Source of the DNA: Cycas panzhihuaensis
Lineage: Eukaryota; Cycadophyta
Assembly: GCA_023213395.1 (NCBI GenBank)
Contig: CM041465.1
Location: 87,427,741-87,491,740, forward strand
Direction of reading: 5' to 3'
DNA length: 64,000 bases
Of the stretch, positions 13,220 through 24,105 are shown in pieces. Position numbers and translations under genes: made by a program. Position 1 is the first letter of the stretch. Each line of letters opens with the position of its first letter. The notes beneath the pieces were generated by a model. That model saw only the letters and a program-made list of their open reading frames with translations, made no database searches and was not told the DNA's origin.

Positions 13220-13322
13220 GATGAACTAATTATACATCTACAAGGCAAAATAACATCAGCAGAATCATAACAAACACTGAAGGATCTATATGAAATAAAG
13301 AATGAAACCAGAGCTTTATACC
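13220..13322 (+). pseudogene. Copia-type gag fragment
   Basis: One frame reads DELIIHLQGK, then after a stop TLKDLYEIKN and ETRALYLEV. This resembles the capsid region of plant copia gag polyproteins, which have a similar Leu-Tyr-Glu helix followed by a leucine-rich helix. Only about 35 codons are visible. The fragment ends exactly where the LTR tail of element M begins, as if M had inserted into a copia gag or the sequences were joined by deletion. It could belong to the copia LTR at 6.8 kb, but nothing links them. Confidence 0.4.
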
Positions 13323-13628
13323 TAGAAGTGCACCTCTCGGAGGTCATCAGATGCAAGGGGATCAAGCCTATACAATCGGTAATTACAGGGCTAAAGGATC
13401 CCTAGAAGCAAAAGAAATGATTACCCACAAAGGGCGTCCGTACATCGGAACGCAGGTTCAAAGACCCGCAAATGGCACATAAACCTTCCCTTATGGTGAG
13501 CATCTTCTCAAATTTAAGATGGGTAAGGGGCTCCCTCAGTTTGTTAAGTAGCCTCAAAGGGACCCTCCTATCCTGAATGGTCGAGGAAGGAGAGTTGAGA
13601 TGAAAGGCACCTTTCCCAAGAAAGAGGG
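13323..13628 (-). repeat. 3' LTR tail of element M
   Basis: Read on the minus strand this matches the last 300 bases of the family LTR. ACCCACAAAGGGCGTC at 13,420, the GGTTCAAAGA block and the CCTCAAAGGGACCC block align with the reverse complement of 18,730-18,900 and with 60,690-60,905. The end, near 13,323, lines up with the ends at 19,000 and 60,924. The upstream 2.9 kb of this LTR and the second-RNase-H region are missing, because the tail joins the antisense-gene sequence at about 13,628. Confidence 0.7.
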
Positions 13629-15771
13629 AACAAAGGAGGTACCATCGAGAGGATTCTCATACTACACCCTGTTACAGTACTGGTTTTTTTATCACTTTGG
13701 AGCGGTGGCACCATCGAGAGGACCACATCCCATCTCAGCACGAGCACCCATGGTCCACAAATGGCAGACTTAGTTTAGGGGGACCAAGGACTAGGTTCAT
13801 ATACAGAGGTCAGTGAAGGTGATTTCGCTCGACCTACTTACCCTAGCAAACTACCCAATCGACCCATATAGAGGGGTACACTGGGAGAGCGATGACATGA
13901 CAAGGGAGTTAGGAGATGACCCTGATGAGGACGGAGGTGATGATGGGGATGATAGGGTAGGCCCATCAGGAGCTATGGGAGGTGAGGCAGGTCCATCGAC
14001 GCCTGCGAGGGGAGGCAGGCCACTACACATGCTAGTAGACAGAGAGAGAGTAGTAGGTAGGGCTCCAGCGGCAACAATAGCAATGGTGGTAGTAGCAAAG
14101 GCAGTGATAGCTATGACCAAGGGGGTAGTAGAGGCATGAGGTGCTTTGATAGCCCAAGAAGGTAGGAAAGATAGTGCTAGAGGCAGAGGAAGGAGGAGCA
14201 ACAACTGAGGGAGCTCCTGCGGAGGAGGTAGTCGTCAGGGCTGAGGAATTGACCATCCCAAGAGGTGAGATACTGCCCTAACTCGACGTCTTTTCAATCA
14301 CTAGCTACTTAAATAGTTTACTTTGATTTGATTTAAATGCTTTCACATATATATTTGTTAGACTGACACGTGGTATTCATGGTTTGGTAGGCCTAGCAGA
14401 GATGATGAGGCTACTCAAGGTGGTAGTCAAGGAGTTATTTCTCCAGGTCTACGCAGAGGGACAACCTCCCATCCTAGCCAGCGAGGAGCCTCGATCGACG
14501 GGGGCATACAACAGCATTCCGCTGATCAGAGCTAGGGACATATGGGCAACAGAATCCTAGTGACACTAGGTGAGGACGGGGTAGTTGTAGGGTGAGCTAG
14601 ATGGACTTTGCATAGAGAGGGACCAGATAGCTACAAAGAGGGACGCCCTAAGAGGCCGGGTCTAGGCATTGGAGGCCCAGGGAAGAGGAGGAGCAGGTAG
14701 AGATACAGAGAGTCAGATCATGATCAATGTGCTAGAGGAGAGGCTCCGAGGAGTGAAGGGGAAGAGGAATTGTATCCAGGTGAGATACGATCAACTAGTA
14801 GAGCAAATCATCACTAGGTCGTCTTAGAGTAGATCTCACAAACATATGATGATGGCAACCCGGAGGAGGCCTCAAGAGAAGGAGAACAAGGCAGAGAGCT
14901 CACAGTAATGTCAGTAGAGCCTAGGACGCATGTGGTCTCCTAGTAAGGGGTCTCATAGGCAAGGAGATGATACCCCCTGAGGGCAAGGTGTCAAGGAGTT
15001 CTGATGTATTATTATTTTTGGGCAGGAAAGCACTGGACCTCCAGGGAGTCACACCATATGTAGGTATATGATTGTACTCCTCCTTGCAAGGATTTCAGCT
15101 TCTTAAGGCATGATGCTAAGATGATGTACTATATGACCTTGTATGATATGATTTGTGTGTATATAGATGGGAGCCAATTGGTATCCTATTTAACCTATGA
15201 TGATGGTATTATGATTCTGTTGTATTATTTATTTGTTTATGCATACATGCATGGAGGGATGGATGCATGTAAATATAGGTGCACGGGTACACGAGGGATT
15301 ATGCATTATGGTGTTTATTTAGATCATGTATGGATGAGACTCGTGTTTCTTTTCATGCAACACCATACTCGTAGCGGACACACACGACCACCATGTGTAT
15401 CAGTAATTGGTACGTATGAGGCTAGGAGAGGGAGAGCTATGCATGTCCATTGAGGGAGCATAACGGATATACAAAGGAAACAATGCCAAAAAAGGAATAT
15501 AGATACTCAAGCAAAAGGCCTTAATTGGGGTGCAATTCTAGGCTCAGGAGCAGGGAAAGTTTGCACACCCAACTAGGAAGAGAGAGGTTTTCCCCAAAAG
15601 CAAAAACAAAAGATGCAACGCAAGCAATGGAACTGTAAATAAAGGGCCACTCTTAGCTGCCATACCACCTGTGATTAGGGGGAATGGGGACATGCTTAGA
15701 GTGGTGGTTTAGGCTCATTTCAGAGTGAGAGGGAAAAGGGGTATACCTAATCTGCTTGGGAGTAGGGAAGG
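13629..15771 (+). pseudogene. Antisense PMD-like gene of element M (copy A), truncated
   Basis: Same gene as 26,590-29,760 in B, here on the plus strand because M is on the minus strand. It starts inside the core domain. An open part at 13,813-14,139 (SLDLLTLANY, YRGVHWESDD, then an Asp/Gly-rich run) matches SLDLLTLADY and RGVRWDSDD in B. A conserved intron lies at 14,265-14,390. The last exon encodes a Glu/Arg-rich, probably coiled-coil tail to about 15,060. Bases 15,600-15,771 match the spacer just after integrase in B (25,896-26,040), which shows where the sequence sits in M. Promoter, exon 1 and most of the core are deleted. The product's role is unknown; PMD proteins are known both from transposons and as host proteins. 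Confidence 0.65.
14265..14390 (+). other. Intron in antisense gene, copy A
   Basis: The donor is AGAG/GTGAGATAC and the acceptor GGTTTGGTAG/GC, 126 bp, T-rich towards the 3' end. The same donor and acceptor sit at matching places in B (27,425 to 27,304) and, with the donor GT mutated to AT, in P (54,277 to 54,150). Agreement of three copies is the evidence; splicing is inferred. Confidence 0.55.
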
Positions 15772-16311
15772 TGTTTCCTGGCTACCGGGAATAGACATGG
15801 GCGACTCCACTTAGGTAAGTTCAGGTATGCTTCTATCTTTCGCTTTTGTCAGTCCCGGAAATGGTCGATCGAGGTATGTTACTTGCATTACATTATGATG
15901 GGTTGACTGCATGATCACTATGCATTGTTTGCCTGACCATATTGCATCTCGGCATCTTTTTAGCCTATGATAATCCGAGATACATATCCCATGGCGCTCC
16001 ACAAACCTCTGCACGTCTCCATGATGTCCCAAACTATCGCTGGCTCCTGCAACCCTTATTGCATCGTCTATTGGTATGACATAGCCCTTAGCATCTCGCC
16101 TAGGCCTAGTCGTCGCCTCGTGTACACCTTTTGTCACTTTTTAGGAGTATTTGACCATTATTTTTCTGCTTGTTGTGATCCCCCTAAGTCTCATAACCTC
16201 CTTGCTACCTAGATACTGCAGCATGCCCCTTAGGGTTTAGGATTTCGCCCCTTTTTGGGAGCTTCCAGGCTCCCCCACTCTTCTTTTTACCTTACTTTTG
16301 CCTACACCATG

Positions 16312-16360
16312 GTAAACTTCGTGGTACCACTGCAAACTTCACAGTACCATTAAGTTTATC
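16312..16360. repeat. Palindromic LTR motif (AAACTTCG...GGTACC)
   Basis: Units of the form TAAACTTCGTGGTACCACTG and GCAAACTTCACAGTACC, then TTAAGTTTA, form overlapping inverted repeats around GGTACC. Equivalent blocks occur in the other LTRs (31,956-32,005, 58,266-58,315, 48,793-48,823) and a related palindrome lies in the antisense gene's first intron (29,398-29,429, 55,682-55,711). Confidence 0.7.
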
Positions 16361-17230
16361 ACAGGGCAACTGTTTATAACTTTTTCTTTTAAACTGCTTG
16401 TGACTAATTTCATATTATTTGCAAAATTACCACATGGCAGTGACTTGACTCCTGCCCAGGGGAAATCCTAATCGCTCGTTGAGCTAGGGTTGGGTTAAAA
16501 AACCCAAAATTCACTTTATTTTGGTCTATTTTCATCCATTTTTTACTACTCTCTTCTCCAAAAAATGCCCTATAACAGACTCAAGCTCTGCACCGATCGA
16601 CAATCCAGCCCCTTGCAGCTCAAAAAACGTAGGTTGCAAGTTTGAAATAAGGCTGGCTAAAGAAGGATCGCGCTCCAACTGCCTCACCAAGCTTCGGTTC
16701 TCCTTTTGCTCAAGGTTTTGTTCTCCATTTGTTGCACTACAGGGGTTTCCTCCAGCAAACCCCAAAGGACCCTTTTCTTCACCCGACTTGCTAGGTAGAT
16801 CTGCTTTAGTTCAGCCTTTACCAGGTACTCTCAGATCAATCCTTTGATTTCCTTTTTGGATAGCATAGGTTCTCTTCCACTAGTGCTTCTTGCAGTAAGT
16901 TTCTTTCTTCTTTTCTCTATTGTATCGGGAGGCAAAGCCTCCCTCTTGTTGGCCTGTCCACGTCCCCTCTCTTGGCTCTCTTTGGGTTCTTCAAGGAGGC
17001 GGAGAAGAGGGTTATCTGCAGAGTGAAAGGAGCCATAGGCAGGGTCCTGCATCCAACACGCCTTCTCCTCAAGGGCAGCCCTCTTCTCTCCTCCCCTCTC
17101 CTTCTCCATACCTCCCTTGATTTCCCGGAGAACCATTGAGGAGAAGATCTTTGTTGGTGGCAGCATAGGCAGCCTATTGCTGCGTTTGTAACCAACCATC
17201 GAAGATCCTACACAGCCTGGTTTCTGGCCC

Positions 17231-17239
17231 TATAATATA
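17231..17239 (+). promoter_or_regulatory. LTR TATA box
   Basis: TATAATATA precedes CTCTTTAGCTCAAGGGTTAG, which is conserved; the 3' LTR has TATATAATA at 32,886 in the same context. This is the likely start region for element RNA and would place the U3/R border at about 17.26 kb. Confidence 0.45.
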
Positions 17240-19001
17240 CCTCTTTAGCTCAAGGGTTAGTTCTTACAAAAACCTGCAGAAGCTACACTTTGTAACTTTT
17301 GTAACCCCTTTACCATTTTTGTCTTCTTTCACAAAAACCTGTTCGCACTTGTTATTGGGTTGTTTCACTCTCTTTACCCTTTGTCTTGGTACTTGGGGAT
17401 AGCATGGAGTATTTCAGATTTGGAGGATTAGCCATCCCGAGGTTACCTACTTTTCTCCTTTTCAGCCCCCTTCCCACATCGCACAATTGATTGTACATGC
17501 AAAACAAGGAATAGTATTAACATTGAATGCTCTTCCTTTTAAAAGAGATACACACATTTTGCCATATTTCCTTGCACATACTTATCCTCGCATGCATTGA
17601 GTGCCCATTGGGAAAGGGCGAGCTTTGTTTGTGCAAGTTTCCTTGCATTTGGAGCAAGCGAGGATCTTCATCCCAGGTATGCTCCTCTTTCACTTAGCAG
17701 TTGCTTTTCTGACACTTTAAAAAATTGCAAAGTAAAGTCATTTTAGTGTTTCCATTTCCTTTCTTTGCATATTCCTTTTGTTTTGATTTTGGGGGAAGGT
17801 AAGGAAGCCCCCTCCTTTTTGCCAACATCCTTTTCGTTACGCCACCCACAGTAAGGGGAAGGGCAAGGATCATGAAAGTGGTGAGGGTAGTGCTACCCCG
17901 ACCGTTGTATTTCTGGGTACGTCTCTCTCCCTAGTCTTCCTACTCTTATCCTTTACTCCCCTTTTCTTGTATACCCCTAGACAAAAGGAAAAGAAAAGGA
18001 TTACGTTGTTTTATACTTTATTGGTTGTTTCTTGCTTACCCATTTAAATTCATATAGTTGGGGATTTAGTCAGCTCGCATCGGTAGGTGTTTGCCTTCTC
18101 TTTTGACATACACATATCCACTTATTTACTCCTTTCATAAGAGCCTTCACCCTTACCAAAGCTAAGGTAAGGCAGGCAGGAACTTATCCGTACACGCTCT
18201 AGTCCCCTTATTGCATATCACGAAATAGCTTTGCATCTCTTGTTTTAACTTTTTACCTACTTAGCAATTTACTTGTTTTCTTTCCTTGCATATGAAAGAA
18301 TAAAGAGAGCAAGGTTGCATCTAGGGAGAGAGAGGAAGAATATAGTGTTTTCTTTTAAAGTCATTTCTTGCATACACAAGCACGACATTTCCATTTCATA
18401 TCTCTCTTTCATATAATAAAAGAAAGACAAACATAAGACAACACCCTTTATCAATCATTCATACCTAGAACCTCCTTAGGTATTGTGCTTTGAGAGGACC
18501 TCCTCTCAAGGGTGCTTTTTCCCTTCTTTCTTTGTTTCCTCAAGCTAGACCTCTTAGGTCTCGTCCTTTGGTCGACGCTTAGTTTATGGACTAATTGCTC
18601 TCTTGTCTACTCGTGTTGCACGCCGCCTTAGGCTTGCACGTGAGTTTCTCCCTCTTTCTACTAAGGGTCATTTCCTTTGTTACCTCTTCACGTAAGGAGG
18701 TATTCCCTCGCTTCCTTCCTCCCCTTCTCCGGCCATCCAGGATGAGAGTGCCCCCTTTCAAGGTTACTTAGGAAACTGAGGAGATCACTCTTTCACCCGT
18801 TACTCCAAATCAAGGAGGAGTTTCCCAAAAGCAGTTTGTGTGCCATTAGCAAGTTCTTGAACCTATGTTCTGATGCATAGACGCCCTTTGTGGGTGACCT
18901 CTTTTCCTTGTTCATGTAGGTCCATAGTCACCCAAGCCGTTAGTAGTGTTGGCTTCACCTCACTCAAGTTAAGTGACCCCCACCCATAGGTGCGATTCCA
19001 C

Positions 19002-19020
19002 TGGTGACTATACTAGGGAC
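19002..19020 (+). promoter_or_regulatory. Primer-binding site of B
   Basis: TGGTGACTATACTAGGGAC lies one base after the LTR end. Element M has TAGCGACCATACTAGGGAC at the same place. The consensus resembles the tRNA-Arg-type primer site of Tat/Ogre elements (TGGCGACTC...GGGGAC as I recall it), but the exact tRNA was not checked. Confidence 0.55.
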
Positions 19021-19253
19021 TCACTAGTAAGGGATTAGTCCTTCTCCCTGATCTATTGGTGCTACCTCCTTTTTGGTAGCTCTCCTTGATTTGTTGGGCA
19101 GTGCCCAACGCTTATCACCTTACCATCTCCTTTTTCTTCCAATATTTAGGTGGAACTTGTATGCAACAATTCTCCTGTCGTCTACAAGGCCTTCCCCCTT
19201 CGTTAGAAGACTCCCCTTACCATCCTCTTCCATCATTGGATTCTAAATCGACC

Positions 19254-21320
19254 ATGGAAGGATTTCCTTTAGATTGGGCATATCACGCCTATGCGTCTGA
19301 GTTACATCAGCCATCCACTTCTTTCCAAGGGCTTTCCCAAGAGGGTGAGGACCCTGTCTTCTACCCGAGTGGTTAAGAGTACCCATAAGTCCACCACCTC
19401 TCCACTCATGAGGTGGAGGTATCTTCTCCCTTAGAGTACCACCACTTTGGTGGCGATTCTTATTAGGACTTCCCTGTGGGGTCAACCTCGTATGAGGACC
19501 CTTCCACCACATATGATTAGGTAGATACCCCTCTGCGAATGTGGTGGAAGCCCTTAACCAGTGCTTCCAAGCCGCTAGCCTCCAATCACATTCTAAGTGG
19601 TTGGATAATATCCTGCAAAGCATAGCACTTCCTTCTTCCACATCCACACCACCTCATCCATCTCGTTCGACCTCCTTACCTACAACGAGGATATCCCTTC
19701 TTTCATATTCTCCTCTTTGTGGTTCATGTTCCTTAGGGACCACCCAAGGTATATCCTCTTCCTAACTCCAGTTGAGTATGCCTCCCTCTAACTAAACAAC
19801 TATGCCCCAACCAACTGTAGTTTATCCTCCTCCCATTAGATATAGGGGAACCATATATGCCCTTACATCTAGCTGCGTGGGATCGATCCCCACACATACC
19901 CAAGCTCAACTAATGGACCCTTCCATTTACGTGCCTCCAGGTTATACTTCCCAATCGTGGGGGCACAGTAAAGGGAATCTCCTTCTTATTTATTGAGTGG
20001 ATCTTTTACATCTGTATGGTATCGCACCACCTATAGGTAGCCCATATGAGCAAAATTCGATCCTGCACCCTTCTATTCCCCCATCTTACGCTCCTTCTTA
20101 TGTGGCGCCTTTGCATAGAGGACAAGCCCCCTCCTAAGGTGCCCCCTCTCATATTCCCTTTCAGTAAGGGGCGTATCCTCAAGGAGGGATAGGTCCCTTA
20201 CACCCATCCACTCCTCTTCCAATTCCTTTGAATGCAGGATTTGTTCCCTCCCATCAAATGGGAGGAAGTGCGTATCCCCTTCTGAACCAAGTCTCGCAAG
20301 GAGGATTCAGGCAACCTTGCCCACCTCTTCTTCCATCTTTTGTTGACCCTATGGTCCAATCAAGGGCACGCCCCTTCATGGATTATAGATCAACTCCTTT
20401 ATCTATCGAGGCGCTAAGAGTCAACTTACTGCCTCACCCTCCCGAGGTACCCAAATTCGATGAGACCTCTTCGCAAGACCCAATAGAACATGTTAAAATT
20501 TTTTCCATGGTGTGCATCGATTATTGGGCATACGACCATATCTTAATGAAACTCTTCCCATGCTCTCTCTAAGGCAATGCTCTTAAATGGTTCTATCACC
20601 TTCCAGTGCACTCTATCTACTCATTCCAACAACTCATTGATGCATTCATCAATTATTTTGATGTAGCTTGTCCCTTCGAGAGAAGAATGAAGGCTCTCCT
20701 GTCTCTTAAACAAGATCACGATGAGATGAATCGTGACTTTATGAGATGCTTCCACGATCTTCTCCACTCCACAAAGGCAACCTTGCCTAAGGAGTTAAAG
20801 AGAGATCTCTTTGTTAATACCCTTCACCCTGAAGTCCATGTTGAAGTCCTCAAAATAAGAGTGATAACGTGCGACTCCACCATAGCCAAGTGTTTGGCTC
20901 TTGAGGCCATTAAGATCCAGGCAGGTTCAAGAAGCCTCTTAGGTCCTCACAACAGCGTGACGCACCTCCTCCGCCTCGCGATATCAAAGTTCAATAGCCC
21001 CCTAGGTCTTCGTCTCATCCAACAGAGAAGACCTTAGATCCCTTGACCTCTGCTATACGTTCTTTCGAACATACCATAAAGGAGCTTAAACTCCAAGCCC
21101 CTTTATCACCCACTTCTCACAGACCCGTCCATTAAGACTCTGAAGCCGCACCTCCCAAGGGTGATAACACTCAACCTTCTCAAACAAGGAAGACAGATTT
21201 TCCCTTAGAGAAGAAGTGGTGTTCTATTCATGAGGAATGCTTTCACAAAGACTCACAATGTAAGGCTTAACACCTTAAGGCCGCCCCACAACATGACTCT
21301 TCCCCTAAACAGGGGAAATC
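19254..21320 (+). pseudogene. B gag, broken
   Basis: The start is the ATG at 19,254, giving MEGFPLDWAYHA; M starts MEGYPSDWAYHA, so the start is supported by two copies. A long Pro/Ser/Tyr-rich N-terminal part follows with several stops. The capsid core lies at about 20,390-20,940 (VPKFDETS, MKLFPCSL, LKWFYHL, FQQLIDAFINYF, LLSLKQDHDEMNRDF, LPKELKRD, EVHVEVLK). A basic Ser/Pro linker leads to a zinc-knuckle-like WCSIHEECFHKDSQC at about 21,218-21,262, pattern C-X2-H-X4-H-X4-C. Gag forms the particle and binds element RNA. Stops and frameshifts (for example at 20,569 and about 20,940) disable it. Confidence 0.8.
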
Positions 21321-21739
21321 ATCTAGAGCCAATCTAGACCAACTCGTCCATAAGGATCCTTTCCCCAAACATGGGGAATATGATTACAACACTCAACCAA
21401 AAGGCAATCAAAATAGAGGAAGGTCTCCTAACCCTTACCCTACACAAGTTAAAAGGAAAGGTATTAGGAACTCTTCCTCTTCTTTGGGTTCTCCCAACCA
21501 CTGAACTCTTTCCCCCTCTTGATCTTGAAACAAGGGAAAGAGGGTCATTTAAATGCTTGAGACCACTCTGTTATATGCCTTGACTTAGTCCCAAGTAGCC
21601 AAAGAAGCCACCGATGCTTCTTCTTCCACCCTTATCTTGATCCTCCTCTGGAAGTCCCTCCTCTAGAAATTCCTACACTTCCTAAGACCATTCTCGTGTG
21701 CCCTGGTCATTGCAATTTCTGAAGGGTGCTTCCCCAACC

Positions 21740-22330
21740 TACCGCGAAGGGGAAGCCCTTCTCCATCGTTAATGAGCTTCACACCGTGGCCGCGGGGATG
21801 TCCATGATGGACGTATTGAGAAGTCAGAAGCAAAGGTGCTCTTCTCCTAAAAACCTTAGGATTGGTTGACGCTTCGGTTCACACCTTGGGTGTTACCGTA
21901 AGCCGCAAACCCATTATCTCTTTCGATCCTAAGGATCTTCTCTCAATTGGTGAAAGGGAACGTTAATGGTGCTACCCCTTCACCATAACTATAGACACAC
22001 CAGAATACACCCTTCGAAGGACCGTTATAGATAATGGTCCTTTTGTTAATACTATGGTCTTGTGCATCATGCAAGAGCTTAGCATATCAGCCCTTAAATC
22101 GGTCCCATGGTAGTGTCAAGGCTATGATGGTAGCAAAACGACACCCTTAGGGTCAGTTTCTATTCCCCCCACTCTCGAGGACAAAACTATCCTCACTGAT
22201 ATTATAGTCCTTGATGTAGACGTGGACTACAACCTCTTATTGGGACGCCTATGGCTCGACCAAATGGGAGTTGTGTGCTTGTCTTATTGGGGGCAACTTA
22301 AATTCATCCATGAGGGACTAATGAGGGTTG
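21740..22330 (+). pseudogene. B protease (retropepsin), broken
   Basis: The region opens with MSMMDVL at 21,802. The active site reads VIDNG (Asp-Asn-Gly at 22,030-22,038), as in M; Asp-Asn-Gly rather than Asp-Thr-Gly is usual in Tat-like elements. The second conserved piece is VDYNLLLGRLWLDQM at 22,222-22,265, then WGQLKFIHEG. Retropepsins cut the gag-pol polyprotein. Multiple stops and at least two frameshifts occur between the motifs. Confidence 0.7.
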
Positions 22331-23080
22331 TCCTCTGGGAGCCTCCTCCTACCAAACAACCACGTCAACTCCGTCAAGTGGTTTGCGACAAGGTGAAGGG
22401 TGATAAGGGCCCTTCCGCCCATGCTTCCGCTTGTTCTATCAACATTCCTGGTTCACCTTACTTGAAAGAAGGTCCTTCCCCTTCTTCCTTGAACCTTATC
22501 TGCTTCGCCCCTATTGTTGTAGGGAGCTATGGGTACCTCACTGTGCTTAATGATGATGAGTCTGACAGTGAGGATGAGGACCCCTCTCATCCCATATCCC
22601 TCTTAAATATGAGTAGGGGGCACTCTCTTTGTTTCAGGTCCCAACTTGAAACCTCTTCCATCGAGGAGTCTAGTCCTCCTCTCGATTCACATATCATTGC
22701 TCCCTGCCTCGTGCAATCTCCTATATCACCTTATCTTCTACTTCATCACCCTCCACAAGTGATGAGGCAAGGGAACCTCTTGTTACCTATCACAAGAGGT
22801 CACCTTCCAACTCTTCTAAAGAGTCCCTTGAGTACATTGAGTGGTGGGTTGACCACTATAGTCCCACTACTTCTACTCCTCGCCCCTCATTTTCTCGAAG
22901 TGTGATCATCCATAAGATAGATTGCTTCGAGGATGACAGGGCCTTACTAGAGCACTTAATGGGTTCCATGCCCAATATCCTCCCTGGTCACCATAAACTT
23001 GGTTACCAGAAGATCTTAGCTATTGGATCACCTCTAGCTGACCCAAACCTATCTTCTTCTTCTTCAAGCCCTCCTGTTGA
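22331..23080 (+). pseudogene. B PR-RT linker with conserved acidic motif
   Basis: Mostly low-complexity Ser/Pro sequence, but it carries NDDESDSEDEDPSHP and then SRGHSLCFRS at about 22,549-22,638. Nearly the same motif is found in M (37,140-37,240) and N (62,205-62,290), weakly in Q (about 3,815-3,850). A second conserved stretch, DCFEDDRALLEHL at about 22,920-22,960, recurs in M as YFEDDEALLEHL. No known domain is recognised. It sits between protease and RT, so it may be a pol spacer or an extra short protein. Confidence 0.55.
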
Positions 23081-24105
23081 CCGAGCCTCCCTTCACTTTG
23101 AGGAAGGGAATGCCATATGTATAGGGGCAACCAAGGATATCATCCTTGCTCCTGGTAAGGTCATTAAGGTGGGAGCGAAATGTTCCCATGACAAAATGAA
23201 GGAATACACCCTTCTCTTCCAAGAATTCTGTGATATTTTTTCGTGGGACTACTCTAATATGAAGGGAATAGACCCTTCTATTGTCACACATAACCTCACC
23301 ACTATTCTAGGTGCTCACCCCATGTGGCAAAAACAACACCCTCTTCACCCAAAACTTTCAACTGTTGTGAAGATGGAAGTTGAGAAACTCCTAGACGCAA
23401 GGTTAATCACTTCCATCGACTACCCCAAGTGGATGTCTAACATCATTTCTATTGCTAAAAAGAACTGAACAATTAGGATATGAATTGACTTTTGTAACAT
23501 CAATAATACATATCCTAAGGCTAACTTTCCTCTCCCCTTCATCGATTAGATAATCGATCGAATGACTAGATTTGAAGTCATGTCCTTAATGGATGACTTC
23601 TTAGGATAAAACCAAATCTAAATCTCCCCTAAATCGTCATAAAATGGCCTTTACCACTCCTTGGGGCACCTTCGCCTACAAGGTGATGCCATTTAGGCTT
23701 AAAAATATAGGTACCACTTATCAAAGGGTGATGCAATTTGGCTTTCACAACCTCATTAACAAAACCCTTGAGGTTTTTATGGATAACATGATGGTCCTTT
23801 TATGCGTAAGGGCCCACCATCTTAGCGATTTGCGAGCCATCTTCATATGATGTCGCAAATACCATGTAAGCCTAAATCCTCTTAAGTGTGTGTTTGCTGT
23901 ATCGGCTGGCAAACTCCTTGGTTTCTTTATTTTAAAACAAGGAATCCAAATCGACCCTCACAAAGTCAAGGCCATCCTTGACATGCCTCCTCCTAAGACC
24001 CAACGACAAATCAAGTCATTCTTAAGTAGATTAGGCTTCCTTAGGCGTTTCTTAGTGAATTTGCCATAAATGCAAAACCCCTCACCAACCTATTTAAGAA
24101 AGGGG
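23081..24105 (+). pseudogene. B reverse transcriptase, broken
   Basis: The N-terminal part is open to 23,468: CIGATKDIILAPGKVIKVG, YTLLFQEFCDIFSWDYS, GIDPSIVTHNL, HPLHPKLS and LITSIDYPKWMSNI, the RT entry region of the Tat group. The palm is at 23,644-23,800: MAFTTPWGTFAYKVMPF, TYQRVMQF and VFMDNM, where the catalytic Met-Asp-Asp has become Met-Asp-Asn (N retains FMDD). The thumb and connection follow (QIKSFLSRLGFLRRFL near 24,010). RT copies element RNA into DNA. Stops at 23,467 and near 23,550-23,630 and several frameshifts disable it. Confidence 0.8.

Larger units (their letters stand above)
15772..19000 (+). repeat. 5' LTR of B (3.2 kb)
   Basis: Begins TGTTTCCTGGCTACC and ends GATTCCA immediately before the primer site. 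Matched along its length by 31,418-34,294 and 57,728-60,924. It contains a TATA-like TATAATATA at 17,231, followed by CTCTTTAGCTCAAGG, which is conserved in the 3' LTR. A palindromic motif lies at 16,312-16,360. Frames inside the LTR, such as 16,831-17,199 on the minus strand, are not conserved between copies and are not counted as genes. Confidence 0.85.

Noticed and set aside
13851-14204. 117-codon minus-strand Ser/Pro/Leu-rich ORF
   Set aside because: Shadow of the Asp/Gly-rich plus-strand exon; low complexity of GA-rich codons opens the other strand. The same applies to 27,434-27,811 and 54,254-54,716 on the plus strand.
15121-15453. 110-codon plus-strand ORF rich in Tyr, Met and His
   Set aside because: Lies in the trailing part of the antisense gene of M; B has no matching open frame.
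16831-17199. 122-codon minus-strand ORF in the 5' LTR of B
   Set aside because: Not kept open in the other LTR copies and shows no domain; a chance frame.
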